64,000 nt of DNA from Pseudomonas canadensis (GCF_000503215.1 NZ_AYTD01000011.1:186001-250000), one strand, 5' to 3'; positions 1 through 9,804 are shown, counted from the first letter of the stretch. Numbers and translations: made by a program. The notes: generated by a model from the letters alone, not told the origin.

Positions 1-566
1 AGCACAGTGAGGAATACCAGAAGGAAGTACGCAGTCAGTTGGCCGACGCACAACTGCGCAGCCTGACTCTGGAACAACAACTCACCTCGGCCGGGTTCGA
101 CCTGCAACACAGCGAAATCAACGCCCCGGCGGATGGCATCGCGGTCAATCTCAGCGTGCATACCGAGGGCGCCGTGGTCCGCGCGGGTGAAACCCTGCTG
201 GAGATCGTGCCCCAAGACACGCGCCTGGAAGTGGAAGGGCGTTTGCCGGTGCATTTGGTCGACAAGGTCGGCACGCACCTGCCGGTCGACATTCTGTTCA
301 CCGCCTTCAACCAAAGCCGCACACCGCGTGTGCCGGGGGAGGTCAGCCTGCTTTCCGCCGACCAGATGCTCGATGAAAAAACCGGCGCGGCCTACTACGT
401 GCTGCGCACTACGGTGAGCGAAGCGGCGTTGGAAAAACTCCACGGGCTGGTGATCAAGCCGGGCATGCCCGCCGAGATGTTCGTGCGCACCGGCGAGCGC
501 TCGCTGCTCAATTACCTGTTCAAGCCGCTGCTCGACCGCGCCGGCTCCGCGTTGACCGAGGAATAG
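1..566 (+). CDS. aprE: Type I secretion membrane-fusion protein AprE, 3' part
   Basis: C-terminal ~187 residues of an HlyD-family periplasmic adaptor; the reading frame is open to the left edge (codons begin at base 3), so the start and membrane anchor lie outside the window. Visible parts are the end of the coiled coil, a lipoyl-like half motif (INAPADGIAV), the beta-barrel region and the family-typical tail (IKPGMPAEMFVRTGERS, then LLNYLFKPLLDR). In the exporter it would link the inner-membrane ABC protein AprD to the outer-membrane channel AprF. It stops 2 nt before aprF, so the two are cotranscribed and probably translationally coupled. The lipase and autotransporter genes downstream identify the locus as the Pseudomonas apr-lip cluster. 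Confidence 0.9.
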   Translation, partial: HSEEYQKEVRSQLADAQLRSLTLEQQLTSAGFDLQHSEINAPADGIAVNLSVHTEGAVVRAGETLLEIVPQDTRLEVEGRLPVHLVDKVGTHLPVDILFTAFNQSRTPRVPGEVSLLSADQMLDEKTGAAYYVLRTTVSEAALEKLHGLVIKPGMPAEMFVRTGERSLLNYLFKPLLDRAGSALTEE

Positions 567-568
567 AC

Positions 569-1903
569 ATGAAGCACGTGTTTATCGCCTTGCTGTTGAC
601 CAGCGCGAGTGCCCAGGCCGCCATGGGGCCGTTCGATGTGTACGAGCAGGCTTTGCGTAACGATCCGGTGTTCCTCGGTGCCATCAAGGAGCGCGACGCC
701 GGCCTGGAAAACCGCGCCATCGGCCGCGCCGGTCTGCTGCCCAGGCTGTCGTACAACTACAACAAGGGGCGCAACAATTCCGAGGCCCACTTGCCCGATG
801 GGCGCGGCGGTAGCTATCGCGACGACCGCAACTACAACAGTTATGGCTCCACCTTCAGCTTGCAACAGCCGCTGTTCGACTACGAGGCCTACGCCAACTA
901 CCGCAAAGGCGTGGCCCAGGCGCTGTTTGCCGATGAAAGCTTTCGCGACAAGAGCCAGGCACTGCTGGTGCGGGTGCTGACGTATTACACCCAGGCATTG
1001 TTCGCCCAGGACCAGATCGACATCGCCCGCGCAAAGAAGAAGGCGTTCGAGCAGCAATTCCAGCAGAACCAGCATCTGTTTCAGCAAGGCGAGGGCACAC
1101 GCACGGATATTCTGGAAGCCGAATCCCGCTACGAATTGGCCACCGCCGAAGAGATTCAGGCCTTGGATGAACAGGACGCGTCCCTGCGGGAGCTGGGCGC
1201 ATTGATTGGCGTGCAGAGCGTCAACATCCACGACTTGGCCCCGCTGAACCAGGGCTTTGCCGCTTTCACCCTGACCCCGGCCAACTATGACACCTGGCAC
1301 GAACTGGCGATCAGCAACAACCCCACGCTGGCCTCGCAGCGCCAGGCCCTGGAAGTGGCGCGTTATGAAGTGGAGCGCAACCGCGCCGGGCATTTGCCCA
1401 AGGTCACGGCCTATGCCAGCTCGCGTCAGCAGGAATCCGACAGCGGCAACACCTACAACCAGCGCTACGACACCAACACCATCGGCGTTGAAGTCAGCGT
1501 GCCGCTGTATGCCGGTGGCGGCATCTCGGCCTCCACCCGCCAGGCCAGTCGTGCCATGGAGCAGGCCGAGTACGAACTGGAAGGCAAAACCCGCGAAACC
1601 CTGATCGAGCTGCGCCGGCAGTTCAGTGCCTGTTTGTCGGGGGTGAGCAAGCTGCGTGCGTACCAGAAGGCGCTGGTGTCGGCCGAGGCGTTGGTGGTGT
1701 CGACCCAGCAAAGCATCCTCGGTGGCGAGCGGGTCAACCTCGATGCACTCAACGCCGAGCAGCAGCTTTACAGCACCCGCCGCGACCTGGCGCAAGCGCG
1801 CTATGACTACCTGATGGCCTGGACCAAGTTGCATTACTACGCCGGCAACCTGCGGGACACCGACCTGGCGAAGGTCGATGAGGCGTTCGGCCCCCTGAAG
1901 TAA
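569..1903 (+). CDS. aprF: Type I secretion outer-membrane channel AprF (TolC family)
   Basis: 444 residues with a short Sec signal peptide (MKHVFIALLLTSASAQA) followed by two outer-membrane-efflux repeats rich in long amphipathic helices, for example AQALFADESFRDKSQALLV and the closing ATRRDLAQARYDYL-like helix (residues ~400-415). TolC-family proteins trimerise to form the outer-membrane duct of an ABC exporter. It directly follows aprE, and the substrates expected from context are the RTX lipase encoded at 8134 and an alkaline protease upstream of the window. The start ATG is the first in frame after the aprE stop. Family assignment is firm; substrate range is inferred. Confidence 0.92.
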   Translation: MKHVFIALLLTSASAQAAMGPFDVYEQALRNDPVFLGAIKERDAGLENRAIGRAGLLPRLSYNYNKGRNNSEAHLPDGRGGSYRDDRNYNSYGSTFSLQQPLFDYEAYANYRKGVAQALFADESFRDKSQALLVRVLTYYTQALFAQDQIDIARAKKKAFEQQFQQNQHLFQQGEGTRTDILEAESRYELATAEEIQALDEQDASLRELGALIGVQSVNIHDLAPLNQGFAAFTLTPANYDTWHELAISNNPTLASQRQALEVARYEVERNRAGHLPKVTAYASSRQQESDSGNTYNQRYDTNTIGVEVSVPLYAGGGISASTRQASRAMEQAEYELEGKTRETLIELRRQFSACLSGVSKLRAYQKALVSAEALVVSTQQSILGGERVNLDALNAEQQLYSTRRDLAQARYDYLMAWTKLHYYAGNLRDTDLAKVDEAFGPLK

Positions 1904-1933
1904 GCCTCCATAACAACAATAAGGATGGTTTCG

Positions 1934-4891
1934 ATGATCACCGATTCACCCCGTTTCAAACCGTTTACCGCCGGTTCCTTGCTGCTGTTGTCCGTTGCGG
2001 CGCAGGCGGCCTATACCGAGACCGGTCAACCGGGGAACGCCGCCAGTTGGCGCTCCACCGAGTTCCAGAGTGACTGGGGGCTTGGGCGCATGAAGGCCGA
2101 TGAAGCCTACGCCGCCGGCATCACCGGCAGCGGGGTAAAGATCGGTGCGCTGGACTCAGGCTTCGATCCCAATCACCCGGAAGCTTCCAAAGACCGCTAT
2201 CACGCGGTCACCGCCAGCGGCAGTTACGTGGACGGCGTTCCCTTCAATACCACGGGTGCGCTTAACCCCAACAACGACTCTCACGGCACCCATGTCACCG
2301 GTACCATGGGCGCCGCCCGCGATGGCGTGGGCATGCACGGCGTGGCGTACAACGCGCAACTCTACGTGGGCAATACCAACGCCAACGACAGCTTCCTGTT
2401 TGGCCCGACACCCGACCCCAAATACTTCAAGGCGGTGTACAGCGCCTTGGTGGACTCCGGTGTGCGGGCGATCAACAACAGCTGGGGCAGCCAGCCCAAG
2501 GACGTCAGTTACCGGACCCTTGCCGACCTGCACGCGGCCTACGCCCAGCACTACAACCAGGGCACCTGGCTGGATGCGGCGGCGGACGTGGCCAAGGCCG
2601 GTGTGATCAATGTCTTCAGCGCCGGCAACAGTGGTTACGCGAATGCCAGCGTGCGTTCGGCGTTGCCGTATTTCCAGCCGGAACTGGAAGGGCACTGGCT
2701 GGCGGTGTCGGGGCTGGACAAGGCCAACAATCAGAAATACAACCAGTGCGGCATTGCCAAATACTGGTGCATTTCCACCCCCGGTGCGTTGATCAACAGC
2801 ACCATTCCCGACGGCGGCTACGGCGTGAAATCCGGCACCTCGATGTCGGCGCCCCATGCTACCGGTGCGTTGGCACTGGTGATGGAACGCTACCCCTATA
2901 TGACCAACGAGCAGGCGTTGCAGGTGTTGTTGACCACCGCAACGCAGCTCGATGGTTCCATCACCCAGGCGCCCACCACCAGCGTAGGCTGGGGTGTACC
3001 GGACCTGGGGCGGGCGATGCACGGCCCGGGGCAGTTACTCGGACCGATGAACGTCAGCCTCGCGGCCGGGCAGGGCGATGTCTGGAGTAACGGCATCTCC
3101 GACCAGGCCTTGCTGCAGCGCCAGGCCGAAGACACTGCCGAGCACGGCGCCTGGCAGCAGACCCTGATCGACAAGGGCTGGCAAAACGGCGTGGGCGCCG
3201 GCGCCAGCCAGCAGGACCAGACGGACTACGCCATCGGCACGGCACGCGATCAGGCGGCCGCGACGCGGATCTATGAAGGCAGCCTGATCAAGTCCGGCGC
3301 AGGTGCGCTGGTACTCAGTGGCGCCAGCACCTATCGCGGGGCGACCATTGTCAACGGCGGGCTGCTGGCGGTGAACGGGTCGCTGACGTCTGCGGTGACC
3401 GTCAACAGCAACGGCACCCTGGGCGGCTCCGGTCGGATTGCCGCGCTGTCGGTCAACCAAGGCGGCCGTGTGGCTCCCGGCAATTCCGTAGGCACCTTGC
3501 AGGTGGCGGGCGACGTGAACCTGGGGGCAGGTTCGACGTATGCGGTGGAACTTACGCCCACCAGCAGCGACCGTATCGTCGCCGGCGGCAAGGCGATCCT
3601 GGGCGGCGGCAACGTCACCCTGGCGTTGGAAAACAGCCCGACCCTGCTCAGCGGCGCACAGGCACAAAGCCTTATCGGTCGCCAGTACAGCATCCTCCAG
3701 GCGGCTGGCGGCATCCAGGGTCAGTTTGGCCAGGTGTTGCCCGACTATCTATTCCTTGGCGGCACCCTCGCTTATGCCACCGACAGCGTGCAGTTGGACG
3801 TGGTCCGCAATGACGCCACCTTCGCCAGCGTCGCGGCGACGCGCAACCAACGCAACGTAGCCGCGGCCGCAGAGCAATTGGGCGCGGGCAACCCGGTGTA
3901 CGAAAGCCTGCTGCAGTCGGAGTCCATTGCGGTTGCGCAACAAGGCTTGCAGCAGTTGTCCGGTGAAGTCTACCCGGCGATCGGCGCCATGCTCATCAAC
4001 GACAGCCTGCAACTGCGCGACGCGGTGGGCGAGCGTTTGCGCCAGGTGCCGGTCGCCGCTGACAGCAACCTGTGGCTCAAGGCACTCGGCGCCTGGGGCA
4101 AGACCGACAGCCGCAGTGAGACGGCGGGTTCCACCACCTCCCTCGGTGGTCTGTTGGGCGGCGTCGATGGCGCGCTGGACGAGCAAACGCGTGTGGGCCT
4201 GGTCGCCGGTTACAGCGACAGCTCATTGAATATGGGCAGCGGCACGCATTCCTCGGCATCCATCGACAGTTATCACTTCGGTGCGTACGCCGGGCGCGAG
4301 CTGGGCGATTGGCGCGTCAGTGCCGGTGGCGCCTACAGCTGGCATCGCGGTGACGTGAAGCGCGACCTGCAATACGGCGCTGTCAGTGGCAAACAAAAAT
4401 CCAAGCTGGAGGCGCGCACGGCGCAACTGTTCACCGAGGCGGCCTACCGGATCAACCTGCAATCTTTGGCACTGGAGCCCTTCGCCAACCTGGCCTATGT
4501 GCACCTGGACAGTGATGGGTTCCATGAAAAAGGCGATGCCGCGGCCCTGGAACGTGGCAGCGATCAGCGGGACGCCGTGCTCAGCACGCTTGGCGTGCGT
4601 GCCCTGAAAACCGTTGCCCTCAATGACCACCAGCAGCTGCAGCTCTCCGGTTCGCTGGGGTGGCAGCACAGCCTCACCGCCGTTGAATCCGAAGAGCACT
4701 TGGCGTTTGTCGCAGGCGGGCCGTCATTTGCCGTGCGCAGTTCGCCGTTGCTGCGCGATGCCGCGCTGGTCGGTGTGCAGGCCAGCCTGGCGCTGAGCCC
4801 GGCCACACGGGTCAACCTTGATTACAGCGGCCAATGGGGTGGCCGGGAGAAAACCCAAGGGGTGGGGCTGAGCCTCAACTGGCAGTTCTGA
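1934..4891 (+). CDS. pspA: Subtilisin-type autotransporter protease PspA (PrtA)
   Basis: About 985 residues. I prefer the ATG at 1934 over the one at 1925 because AAGGA (1921-1925) sits 8 nt before it, while it overlaps the earlier ATG. Order: signal peptide (residues 1-26), S8 peptidase domain with Asp74 (GALDSGF), His117 (NDSHGTHV) and Ser303 (SGTSMSAPH), a passenger-associated beta-helix repeat (GAGALVLSGASTYRG, ~residues 460-475), and a C-terminal autotransporter beta-barrel of ~270 residues ending in Phe (LSLNWQF). The triad is complete, so an active surface or secreted protease is expected. It exports itself by the type Va route and does not need AprDEF. A paralogue follows in tandem. 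The locus order matches the P. fluorescens apr-prtAB(pspAB)-lipA cluster. Confidence 0.9.
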   Translation: MITDSPRFKPFTAGSLLLLSVAAQAAYTETGQPGNAASWRSTEFQSDWGLGRMKADEAYAAGITGSGVKIGALDSGFDPNHPEASKDRYHAVTASGSYVDGVPFNTTGALNPNNDSHGTHVTGTMGAARDGVGMHGVAYNAQLYVGNTNANDSFLFGPTPDPKYFKAVYSALVDSGVRAINNSWGSQPKDVSYRTLADLHAAYAQHYNQGTWLDAAADVAKAGVINVFSAGNSGYANASVRSALPYFQPELEGHWLAVSGLDKANNQKYNQCGIAKYWCISTPGALINSTIPDGGYGVKSGTSMSAPHATGALALVMERYPYMTNEQALQVLLTTATQLDGSITQAPTTSVGWGVPDLGRAMHGPGQLLGPMNVSLAAGQGDVWSNGISDQALLQRQAEDTAEHGAWQQTLIDKGWQNGVGAGASQQDQTDYAIGTARDQAAATRIYEGSLIKSGAGALVLSGASTYRGATIVNGGLLAVNGSLTSAVTVNSNGTLGGSGRIAALSVNQGGRVAPGNSVGTLQVAGDVNLGAGSTYAVELTPTSSDRIVAGGKAILGGGNVTLALENSPTLLSGAQAQSLIGRQYSILQAAGGIQGQFGQVLPDYLFLGGTLAYATDSVQLDVVRNDATFASVAATRNQRNVAAAAEQLGAGNPVYESLLQSESIAVAQQGLQQLSGEVYPAIGAMLINDSLQLRDAVGERLRQVPVAADSNLWLKALGAWGKTDSRSETAGSTTSLGGLLGGVDGALDEQTRVGLVAGYSDSSLNMGSGTHSSASIDSYHFGAYAGRELGDWRVSAGGAYSWHRGDVKRDLQYGAVSGKQKSKLEARTAQLFTEAAYRINLQSLALEPFANLAYVHLDSDGFHEKGDAAALERGSDQRDAVLSTLGVRALKTVALNDHQQLQLSGSLGWQHSLTAVESEEHLAFVAGGPSFAVRSSPLLRDAALVGVQASLALSPATRVNLDYSGQWGGREKTQGVGLSLNWQF

Positions 4892-4934
4892 AGCGATTTA
4901 CACATGTGCAATAAGAAAACTAAGGAAGGTCACC

Positions 4935-7900
4935 GTGAAAACACGCAAGTCAGGGTTAACTACCGCCATCCACACCGCCTTGGGCTACCCGCCCAAGGCC
5001 AGCCGCAGCGCGCCATACGGTGCGTTGCTGTGTTGCCTGGCAAGCCTGGGAACCGCCCAGGCCGCACCCTATGTGGAAACCGGCAAACTGGGCGATGCCG
5101 CCAGTTGGCGCAGCAATGAGTTCAAGGCCGACTGGGGCCTGGGCGCCGTGCATGCCGATACCGCGTACGCCGCCGGGTACACCGGCAAGGGCGTCAAGCT
5201 GGGGATCTTCGACCAACCGGTGTACGCCCAGCACCCGGAGTTCGCCAGCCCTGGCAAGGTGGTGACGATTGTCACCGAGGGCATCCGTCAGTACACCGAC
5301 CCGTACATCCCGGTGAAGGCCGGCGATGCGTTTCGTTACGACGGCACGCCTTCGCTCGGTTCGAACGGCAAGCTGGGCAACCATGGCACCCATGTCGGCG
5401 GGATTGCAGCGGGTAACCGCGATGGCGGACCGATGCACGGCGTGGCCTTCGATGCACAAATCATCAGCGCCGAGAACGGTGACCCGGGCCCGGAAGACGG
5501 CATCATCCTCGGCAACGATGGCGCGGTGTACAAGGCCGGCTGGGACGCATTGGTCGCCAGCGGCGCGCGGATCATCAACAACAGCTGGGGCATCGGCATT
5601 GGTGAGCAGTATGCGAAGGGCGGGCGCGACCCAGCGTTTCCAAATTTCACGGTCAACGAAGCACAGGCACAATTCAACAACATCCGGCCGATCCTCGGAA
5701 CCATTGCCGGTGGCGCCTACCAGGGCGCGATCGATGCGGCCCGCAGCGGCGTGCTGACGATCTTCGCCGCTGGCAACGACTACAATCGCAACAATCCGGA
5801 CGCGATTTCCGGGCTGGCGTACTTTGTGCCAGAGATTGCGCCCAACTGGCTCTCCGTCGCGGCGTTGCAGCAGAACCCGGACACCACGAGCGCCGATCCG
5901 TATGTGATCAGTACGTTCTCCTCACGTTGCGGCTATGCGGCGAGTTTCTGCGTGTCGGCGCCCGGCACCAAGATCTACAGTTCTGTCATCAATGGCACCA
6001 GCCTGGACAACCTCACCACCGACTATGCCAACTTCAACGGCACGTCCATGGCCGCGCCCCACGTGGCCGGCAGTGCGGCCGTGCTGATGCAGCGTTTTCC
6101 GTACATGAGCGGCGACCAGATCTCGACACTGCTCAAGACCACCGCTACGGACCTCGGCGCGCCGGGCATCGACTCGTTGTACGGCTGGGGCATGATCAAC
6201 CTGGGCAAGGCGATCAACGGCCCGGGAATGTTTGTCACGGCCGAAGACATTCCGGCCGAGTTCCGCATTGACGGCGCTTATGGCAGCGGACAGTTTGTCG
6301 CGGATTTACCGGGCGTGGGCGCGGTGGTCGATGCCGGCAAGCCGACTCAGCGAATCTGCAACGATGTGCATTGCGGGCTGGACTTGTGGAGCAATGACAT
6401 CTCCGGGCACGGCGGCCTGACCAAACAGGGCATTGGCACGCTGGTACTCACCGGCGCCAACACCTACAGCGGCCCGACCTTGGTCAATCAAGGCTTGCTG
6501 GCCATCAATGGCTCGCTTACTTCGCAGGTGACCGTCAGCCAGAGCGGGGTAGTCGGGGGTTCCGGCCGCATCGGTTCGTTGCTGGCGAAAAACGGCGGCA
6601 CCGTGGCGCCGGGCAACTCCATCGGCACTTTGAACGTCGCAGGGGATGTGACGTTTGAGGCCGGGTCGACCTATGCCGTGGAGCTGTCGCCTACCAGCAG
6701 CGACCGCATTGTGGCGGGAGGCACTGCCACCTTGAACGGGGGCACGGTGACCCTCGCGCTGGAAAACAGCCCGACGCTGCTCAGTGGCGCACAGGCGCAA
6801 AGCCTGATCGGGCGCCAGTACAACATCCTGCAAGCCGCGGGTGGCATTACCGGCAGCTTTGGTGCGGTGCTGCCCAACTACCTGTTCCTCGGCGGCAACC
6901 TGAACTACGCGGCCAACGGCGTGCAACTGGACGTGGCACGTAACGCCAACAGTTTTGCCAGCGTGGGCGCCACCGACAACCAGCGCGCCGTGGCCGCTGC
7001 CGCCGAGCAATTGGGCGCCGGCAACGCGGTGTATGAAAGCCTGCTGTTGGCGCCTAATGCGGCGTCGGCACAAGGTGCTTTCCAACAACTGTCGGGAGAA
7101 ATCTACCCGGCCCTGGAAACCGCTTTGGTGAATGACAGCCGCTATGTGCGCGAAGCCGTGGGCGAACGCCTGCGCAATGGCGAGATGGGGGCATCCAGCG
7201 AGACGCTCGACAGTCGTGGCAACGTGTGGGTCAAGGCCCTGGGCGCTTGGGGCAAGACCGACAGCCGCAGCGATACAGCCGGCTACACCACGTCCATCGG
7301 CGGCATGCTCGCCGGGGTGGACGGTGCACTGGACGAGTCCACGCGCATCGGCCTGGTCGCCGGTTACAGCGACACGTCACTGAACATGGGTAGCGGCACG
7401 CATTCCCGTGCTTCGGTCGACAGCTACCACTTCGGCGCCTATGCCGGGCATGAGATCGGCGCCTGGCGCCTGAGCGGTGGCGCCACTTACAGTTGGCACC
7501 GCGCAGACGTGAAACGCGACCTGCAATACGGCAATGTCTCCGGCAAACAGAAAGCCAAGGTTGATGCACGCAGCACCCAGGTATTCACCGAAGCGGCCTA
7601 CCGCATCAACCTGCAACCGTTGGCCCTGGAACCGTTCGCCAACCTGGCCTACGTGCACCTGGACAGCGATGGCTTTACCGAAAAAGGCGACGCTGCGGCG
7701 CTGAAAAGTCGCGACGACACACGCGACCAGGTGTCGAGCACGCTGGGTCTGCGTGCCTTGAAAACCTTCAATGTGAATGACCACCAGCAGTTGGAGGTAT
7801 CCGGCACCCTGGGCTGGCAGCACACCCTCAGCAGCACCGATGCCGAGCAACACTTGGCATTTGCCTCGGGCGGCCCGTCGTTTACGGTGGAAAGTGCGCC

Positions 7901-8045
7901 GATGGTGCGTGACGCGGCGCTGGTTGGCGCACGGGTCAGCCTTGCGCTGAGCAAGGATGCGCGGGTCAACTTTGACTACAACGGCCTGCTGGCCAGCAAA
8001 GAAAAAGTCCATGGCGTGGGCTTGAGCCTGGATTGGGCGTTCTGA
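4935..8045 (+). CDS. pspB: Subtilisin-type autotransporter protease PspB (PrtB)
   Basis: 1036 residues from a GTG at 4935 with AAGGAAGG (4922-4929) 5 nt upstream. The signal sequence is long (~43 residues, basic N-terminus before a hydrophobic core ending GTAQA), the extended type seen in many autotransporters and unlike the short one of PspA. S8 domain: Asp93 (IFDQPVY), His150 (NHGTHVGG), Ser371 (NGTSMAAPH). Then a beta-helix repeat and a barrel ending DWAF. The protease halves of PspA and PspB differ clearly, but the stretch from the beta-helix repeat to the barrel end is nearly the same, which points to duplication plus homogenisation. The start is 43 nt after the pspA stop. Function is inferred to be an exoprotease. 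Confidence 0.9.
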   Translation: MKTRKSGLTTAIHTALGYPPKASRSAPYGALLCCLASLGTAQAAPYVETGKLGDAASWRSNEFKADWGLGAVHADTAYAAGYTGKGVKLGIFDQPVYAQHPEFASPGKVVTIVTEGIRQYTDPYIPVKAGDAFRYDGTPSLGSNGKLGNHGTHVGGIAAGNRDGGPMHGVAFDAQIISAENGDPGPEDGIILGNDGAVYKAGWDALVASGARIINNSWGIGIGEQYAKGGRDPAFPNFTVNEAQAQFNNIRPILGTIAGGAYQGAIDAARSGVLTIFAAGNDYNRNNPDAISGLAYFVPEIAPNWLSVAALQQNPDTTSADPYVISTFSSRCGYAASFCVSAPGTKIYSSVINGTSLDNLTTDYANFNGTSMAAPHVAGSAAVLMQRFPYMSGDQISTLLKTTATDLGAPGIDSLYGWGMINLGKAINGPGMFVTAEDIPAEFRIDGAYGSGQFVADLPGVGAVVDAGKPTQRICNDVHCGLDLWSNDISGHGGLTKQGIGTLVLTGANTYSGPTLVNQGLLAINGSLTSQVTVSQSGVVGGSGRIGSLLAKNGGTVAPGNSIGTLNVAGDVTFEAGSTYAVELSPTSSDRIVAGGTATLNGGTVTLALENSPTLLSGAQAQSLIGRQYNILQAAGGITGSFGAVLPNYLFLGGNLNYAANGVQLDVARNANSFASVGATDNQRAVAAAAEQLGAGNAVYESLLLAPNAASAQGAFQQLSGEIYPALETALVNDSRYVREAVGERLRNGEMGASSETLDSRGNVWVKALGAWGKTDSRSDTAGYTTSIGGMLAGVDGALDESTRIGLVAGYSDTSLNMGSGTHSRASVDSYHFGAYAGHEIGAWRLSGGATYSWHRADVKRDLQYGNVSGKQKAKVDARSTQVFTEAAYRINLQPLALEPFANLAYVHLDSDGFTEKGDAAALKSRDDTRDQVSSTLGLRALKTFNVNDHQQLEVSGTLGWQHTLSSTDAEQHLAFASGGPSFTVESAPMVRDAALVGARVSLALSKDARVNFDYNGLLASKEKVHGVGLSLDWAF

Positions 8046-8061
8046 TGGTTTAGCGACCTTT

Positions 8062-8088
8062 GCGGGTGTCGGCGCCACCGGTGCCCGC
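8062..8088 (+). other. Stem-loop between pspB and lipA
   Basis: An 11-bp stem (GCGGGTGTCGG / CCGGTGCCCGC, three G-U pairs) with loop CGCCA, located 17 nt after the pspB stop and 46 nt before lipA. No run of T follows, so it is not a clear intrinsic terminator. It could slow decay or partly attenuate transcription into lipA; both are inference. Confidence 0.4.
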
Positions 8089-8133
8089 AGGTTTGGCTTT
8101 CTCTACAACTCCAACAAAAGAGAGGCACTACCA

Positions 8134-9546
8134 ATGGGTATCTTTGACTATAAAAACCTCGGCACCGAGGGCTCCAAAGCGTTGTTCGCCGATGCCATGG
8201 CGATCACGTTGTATTCCTACCACAACCTGGATAACGGCTTTGCCGTGGGTTACCAGCACAACGGCCTGGGGTTGGGCTTGCCGGCGACGCTGGTCGGCGC
8301 GTTGCTGGGCAGCACAGACTCCCAGGGCGTGATCCCCGGCATTCCATGGAACCCGGATTCGGAAAAAGCCGCGCTGGACGCGGTACAAAACGCCGGTTGG
8401 ACGCCGATCAGTGCGAGCACCTTGGGTTACGGTGGCAAAGTCGATGCGCGAGGCACCTTCTTTGGCGAAAAGGCGGGCTACACCACGGCCCAGGTCGAGG
8501 TGCTGGGCAAGTACGATGACGCCGGCAAGTTGCTGGAAATCGGCATTGGTTTTCGCGGCACCTCGGGGCCTCGGGAAACCTTGATCAGCGATTCCATCGG
8601 TGACCTGGTCAGCGACCTGCTGGCAGCGCTCGGCCCCAAGGACTACGCGAAAAATTACACCGGGGAAGCCTTCGGTGTTTTGCTCAAAAATGTGGCCGAC
8701 TACGCCAGTGCCCATGGCTTGAGCGGCAAGGATGTGGTGGTCAGCGGCCACAGTCTGGGCGGGCTGGCGGTCAATAGCATGGCCGATCTCAGCAACAACA
8801 AATGGTCGGGGTTCTACACGGACGCCAATTATGTGGCCTATGCCTCGCCGACCCAGAGCGCCGGCGACAAGGTGCTGAACATTGGCTACGAGAATGACCC
8901 GGTGTTCCGTGCGCTGGAGGGTTCGTCCTTCAACCTGTCGTCCCTGGGCGTGCACGACAAACCCCATGAGTCGACCACCGACAATATCGTCAGCTTCAAC
9001 GACCACTACGCCTCGACGCTGTGGAATGTGCTGCCGTTTTCCATTGTCAATCTTCCGACCTGGGTTTCGCACCTGCCCACCGTTTACGGCGATGGCATGA
9101 CGCGGGTGCTTGAGTCAGGCTTCTACGAGCAGATGACCCGCGACTCCACCGTGATCGTCGCCAACCTGTCCGACCCGGCGCGGGCCAACACCTGGGTGCA
9201 GGATCTCAACCGCAATGCCGAGCCGCACAAGGGCAACACCTTCATCATCGGCAGCGACGGCAATGACCTGATCCAGGGCGGTAAGGGCGCGGATTTTATC
9301 GAGGGCGGCAAGGGCAATGACACGATCCGCGATAACAGCGGGCACAACACCTTTCTGTTCAGCGGGCATTTTGGCCAGGACCGGGTGATTGGCTATCAAT
9401 CGACGGACAAGCTGGTGTTCAAGGATGTGCAGGGGAGTGTGGACTACCGTGAGCACGGTGGGGATACGGTGATCAGTGTTGGCGGGGATTCGGTGACGCT
9501 GGTGGGCGTGAGTGGCTGGTCGGGGGAGGGGATGGTTATCGCGTAA
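8134..9546 (+). CDS. lipA: RTX lipase LipA (family I.3, type I secreted)
   Basis: 470 residues, no Sec signal peptide, as expected for an AprDEF substrate. The N-terminal alpha/beta-hydrolase domain holds the nucleophile elbow GHSLGG with Ser207, and Asp255 and His313 fall exactly where the family I.3 lipases (Pseudomonas TliA, Serratia LipA) have the rest of their triad. C-terminal glycine-rich nonapeptides (GSDGNDLIQ, GGKGADFIE, GGKGNDTIR; residues ~370-400) form a calcium-binding beta-roll, and the last ~60 residues carry the uncleaved export signal. It hydrolyses triglycerides extracellularly and, in close relatives, polyester urethane. GAGAGG (8120-8125) precedes the ATG by 8 nt. It is the last gene of the apr-lip cluster. 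Confidence 0.95.
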   Translation: MGIFDYKNLGTEGSKALFADAMAITLYSYHNLDNGFAVGYQHNGLGLGLPATLVGALLGSTDSQGVIPGIPWNPDSEKAALDAVQNAGWTPISASTLGYGGKVDARGTFFGEKAGYTTAQVEVLGKYDDAGKLLEIGIGFRGTSGPRETLISDSIGDLVSDLLAALGPKDYAKNYTGEAFGVLLKNVADYASAHGLSGKDVVVSGHSLGGLAVNSMADLSNNKWSGFYTDANYVAYASPTQSAGDKVLNIGYENDPVFRALEGSSFNLSSLGVHDKPHESTTDNIVSFNDHYASTLWNVLPFSIVNLPTWVSHLPTVYGDGMTRVLESGFYEQMTRDSTVIVANLSDPARANTWVQDLNRNAEPHKGNTFIIGSDGNDLIQGGKGADFIEGGKGNDTIRDNSGHNTFLFSGHFGQDRVIGYQSTDKLVFKDVQGSVDYREHGGDTVISVGGDSVTLVGVSGWSGEGMVIA

Positions 9547-9553
9547 GGGAGGC

Positions 9554-9576
9554 GTGTGGGGGCCTGGCCCCCACAC
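9554..9576. terminator. Hairpin between convergent lipA and lipoprotein gene
   Basis: A perfect 10-bp stem, GTGTGGGGGC / GCCCCCACAC, with a 3-nt loop, 7 nt after the lipA stop and 9 nt after the end of the converging small gene. Downstream bases are AT-rich on the + side (CATTATTCATTAG) but not a clean T-tract. Probably a bidirectional terminator. Confidence 0.65.
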
Positions 9577-9585
9577 CATTATTCA

Positions 9586-9804
9586 TTAGTCTTCCTTGCG
9601 CACGGTGGCCACGTCAGCCGCCTTGACCCGTACATGCTTGCCAGCAATATCAGTGAATTCGTAGAAGCCATCGGCAGTCTTGGTTTTTGGGGTGTCCTTG
9701 GTCAAATACTGTGTGCCATTTTGCAGCGTCACTACGGTTTGCGTCGCGCAACCGGCCAATACCAGAAAAGTGAGTGCAACCAGTGGCAGACCCAAATTCT
9801 TCAT
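9586..9804 (-). CDS. Small YgdI/YgdR-type lipoprotein (DUF903)
   Basis: 72 residues from the ATG at 9804, which has AAGGG about 8 nt upstream; a longer reading to 9840 lacks a good ribosome site. It has a lipoprotein signal with lipobox LAGC (lipidated Cys in VLAGCATQ) and a ~50-residue mature domain with the pattern of YgdI/YgdR-like lipoproteins (TLQNGTQYLTKDTP, then GFYEFTDIAGKHVRV), predicted to be a small SH3-like beta barrel. Function of the family is unknown. It is monocistronic and converges on lipA. Confidence 0.85.
   Translation of the reverse strand: MKNLGLPLVALTFLVLAGCATQTVVTLQNGTQYLTKDTPKTKTADGFYEFTDIAGKHVRVKAADVATVRKED

Noticed and set aside
512..1834. 440-codon open frame antisense to aprF
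   Set aside because: Mirror frame of a gene with clear TolC-family features; no ribosome site or known motif.
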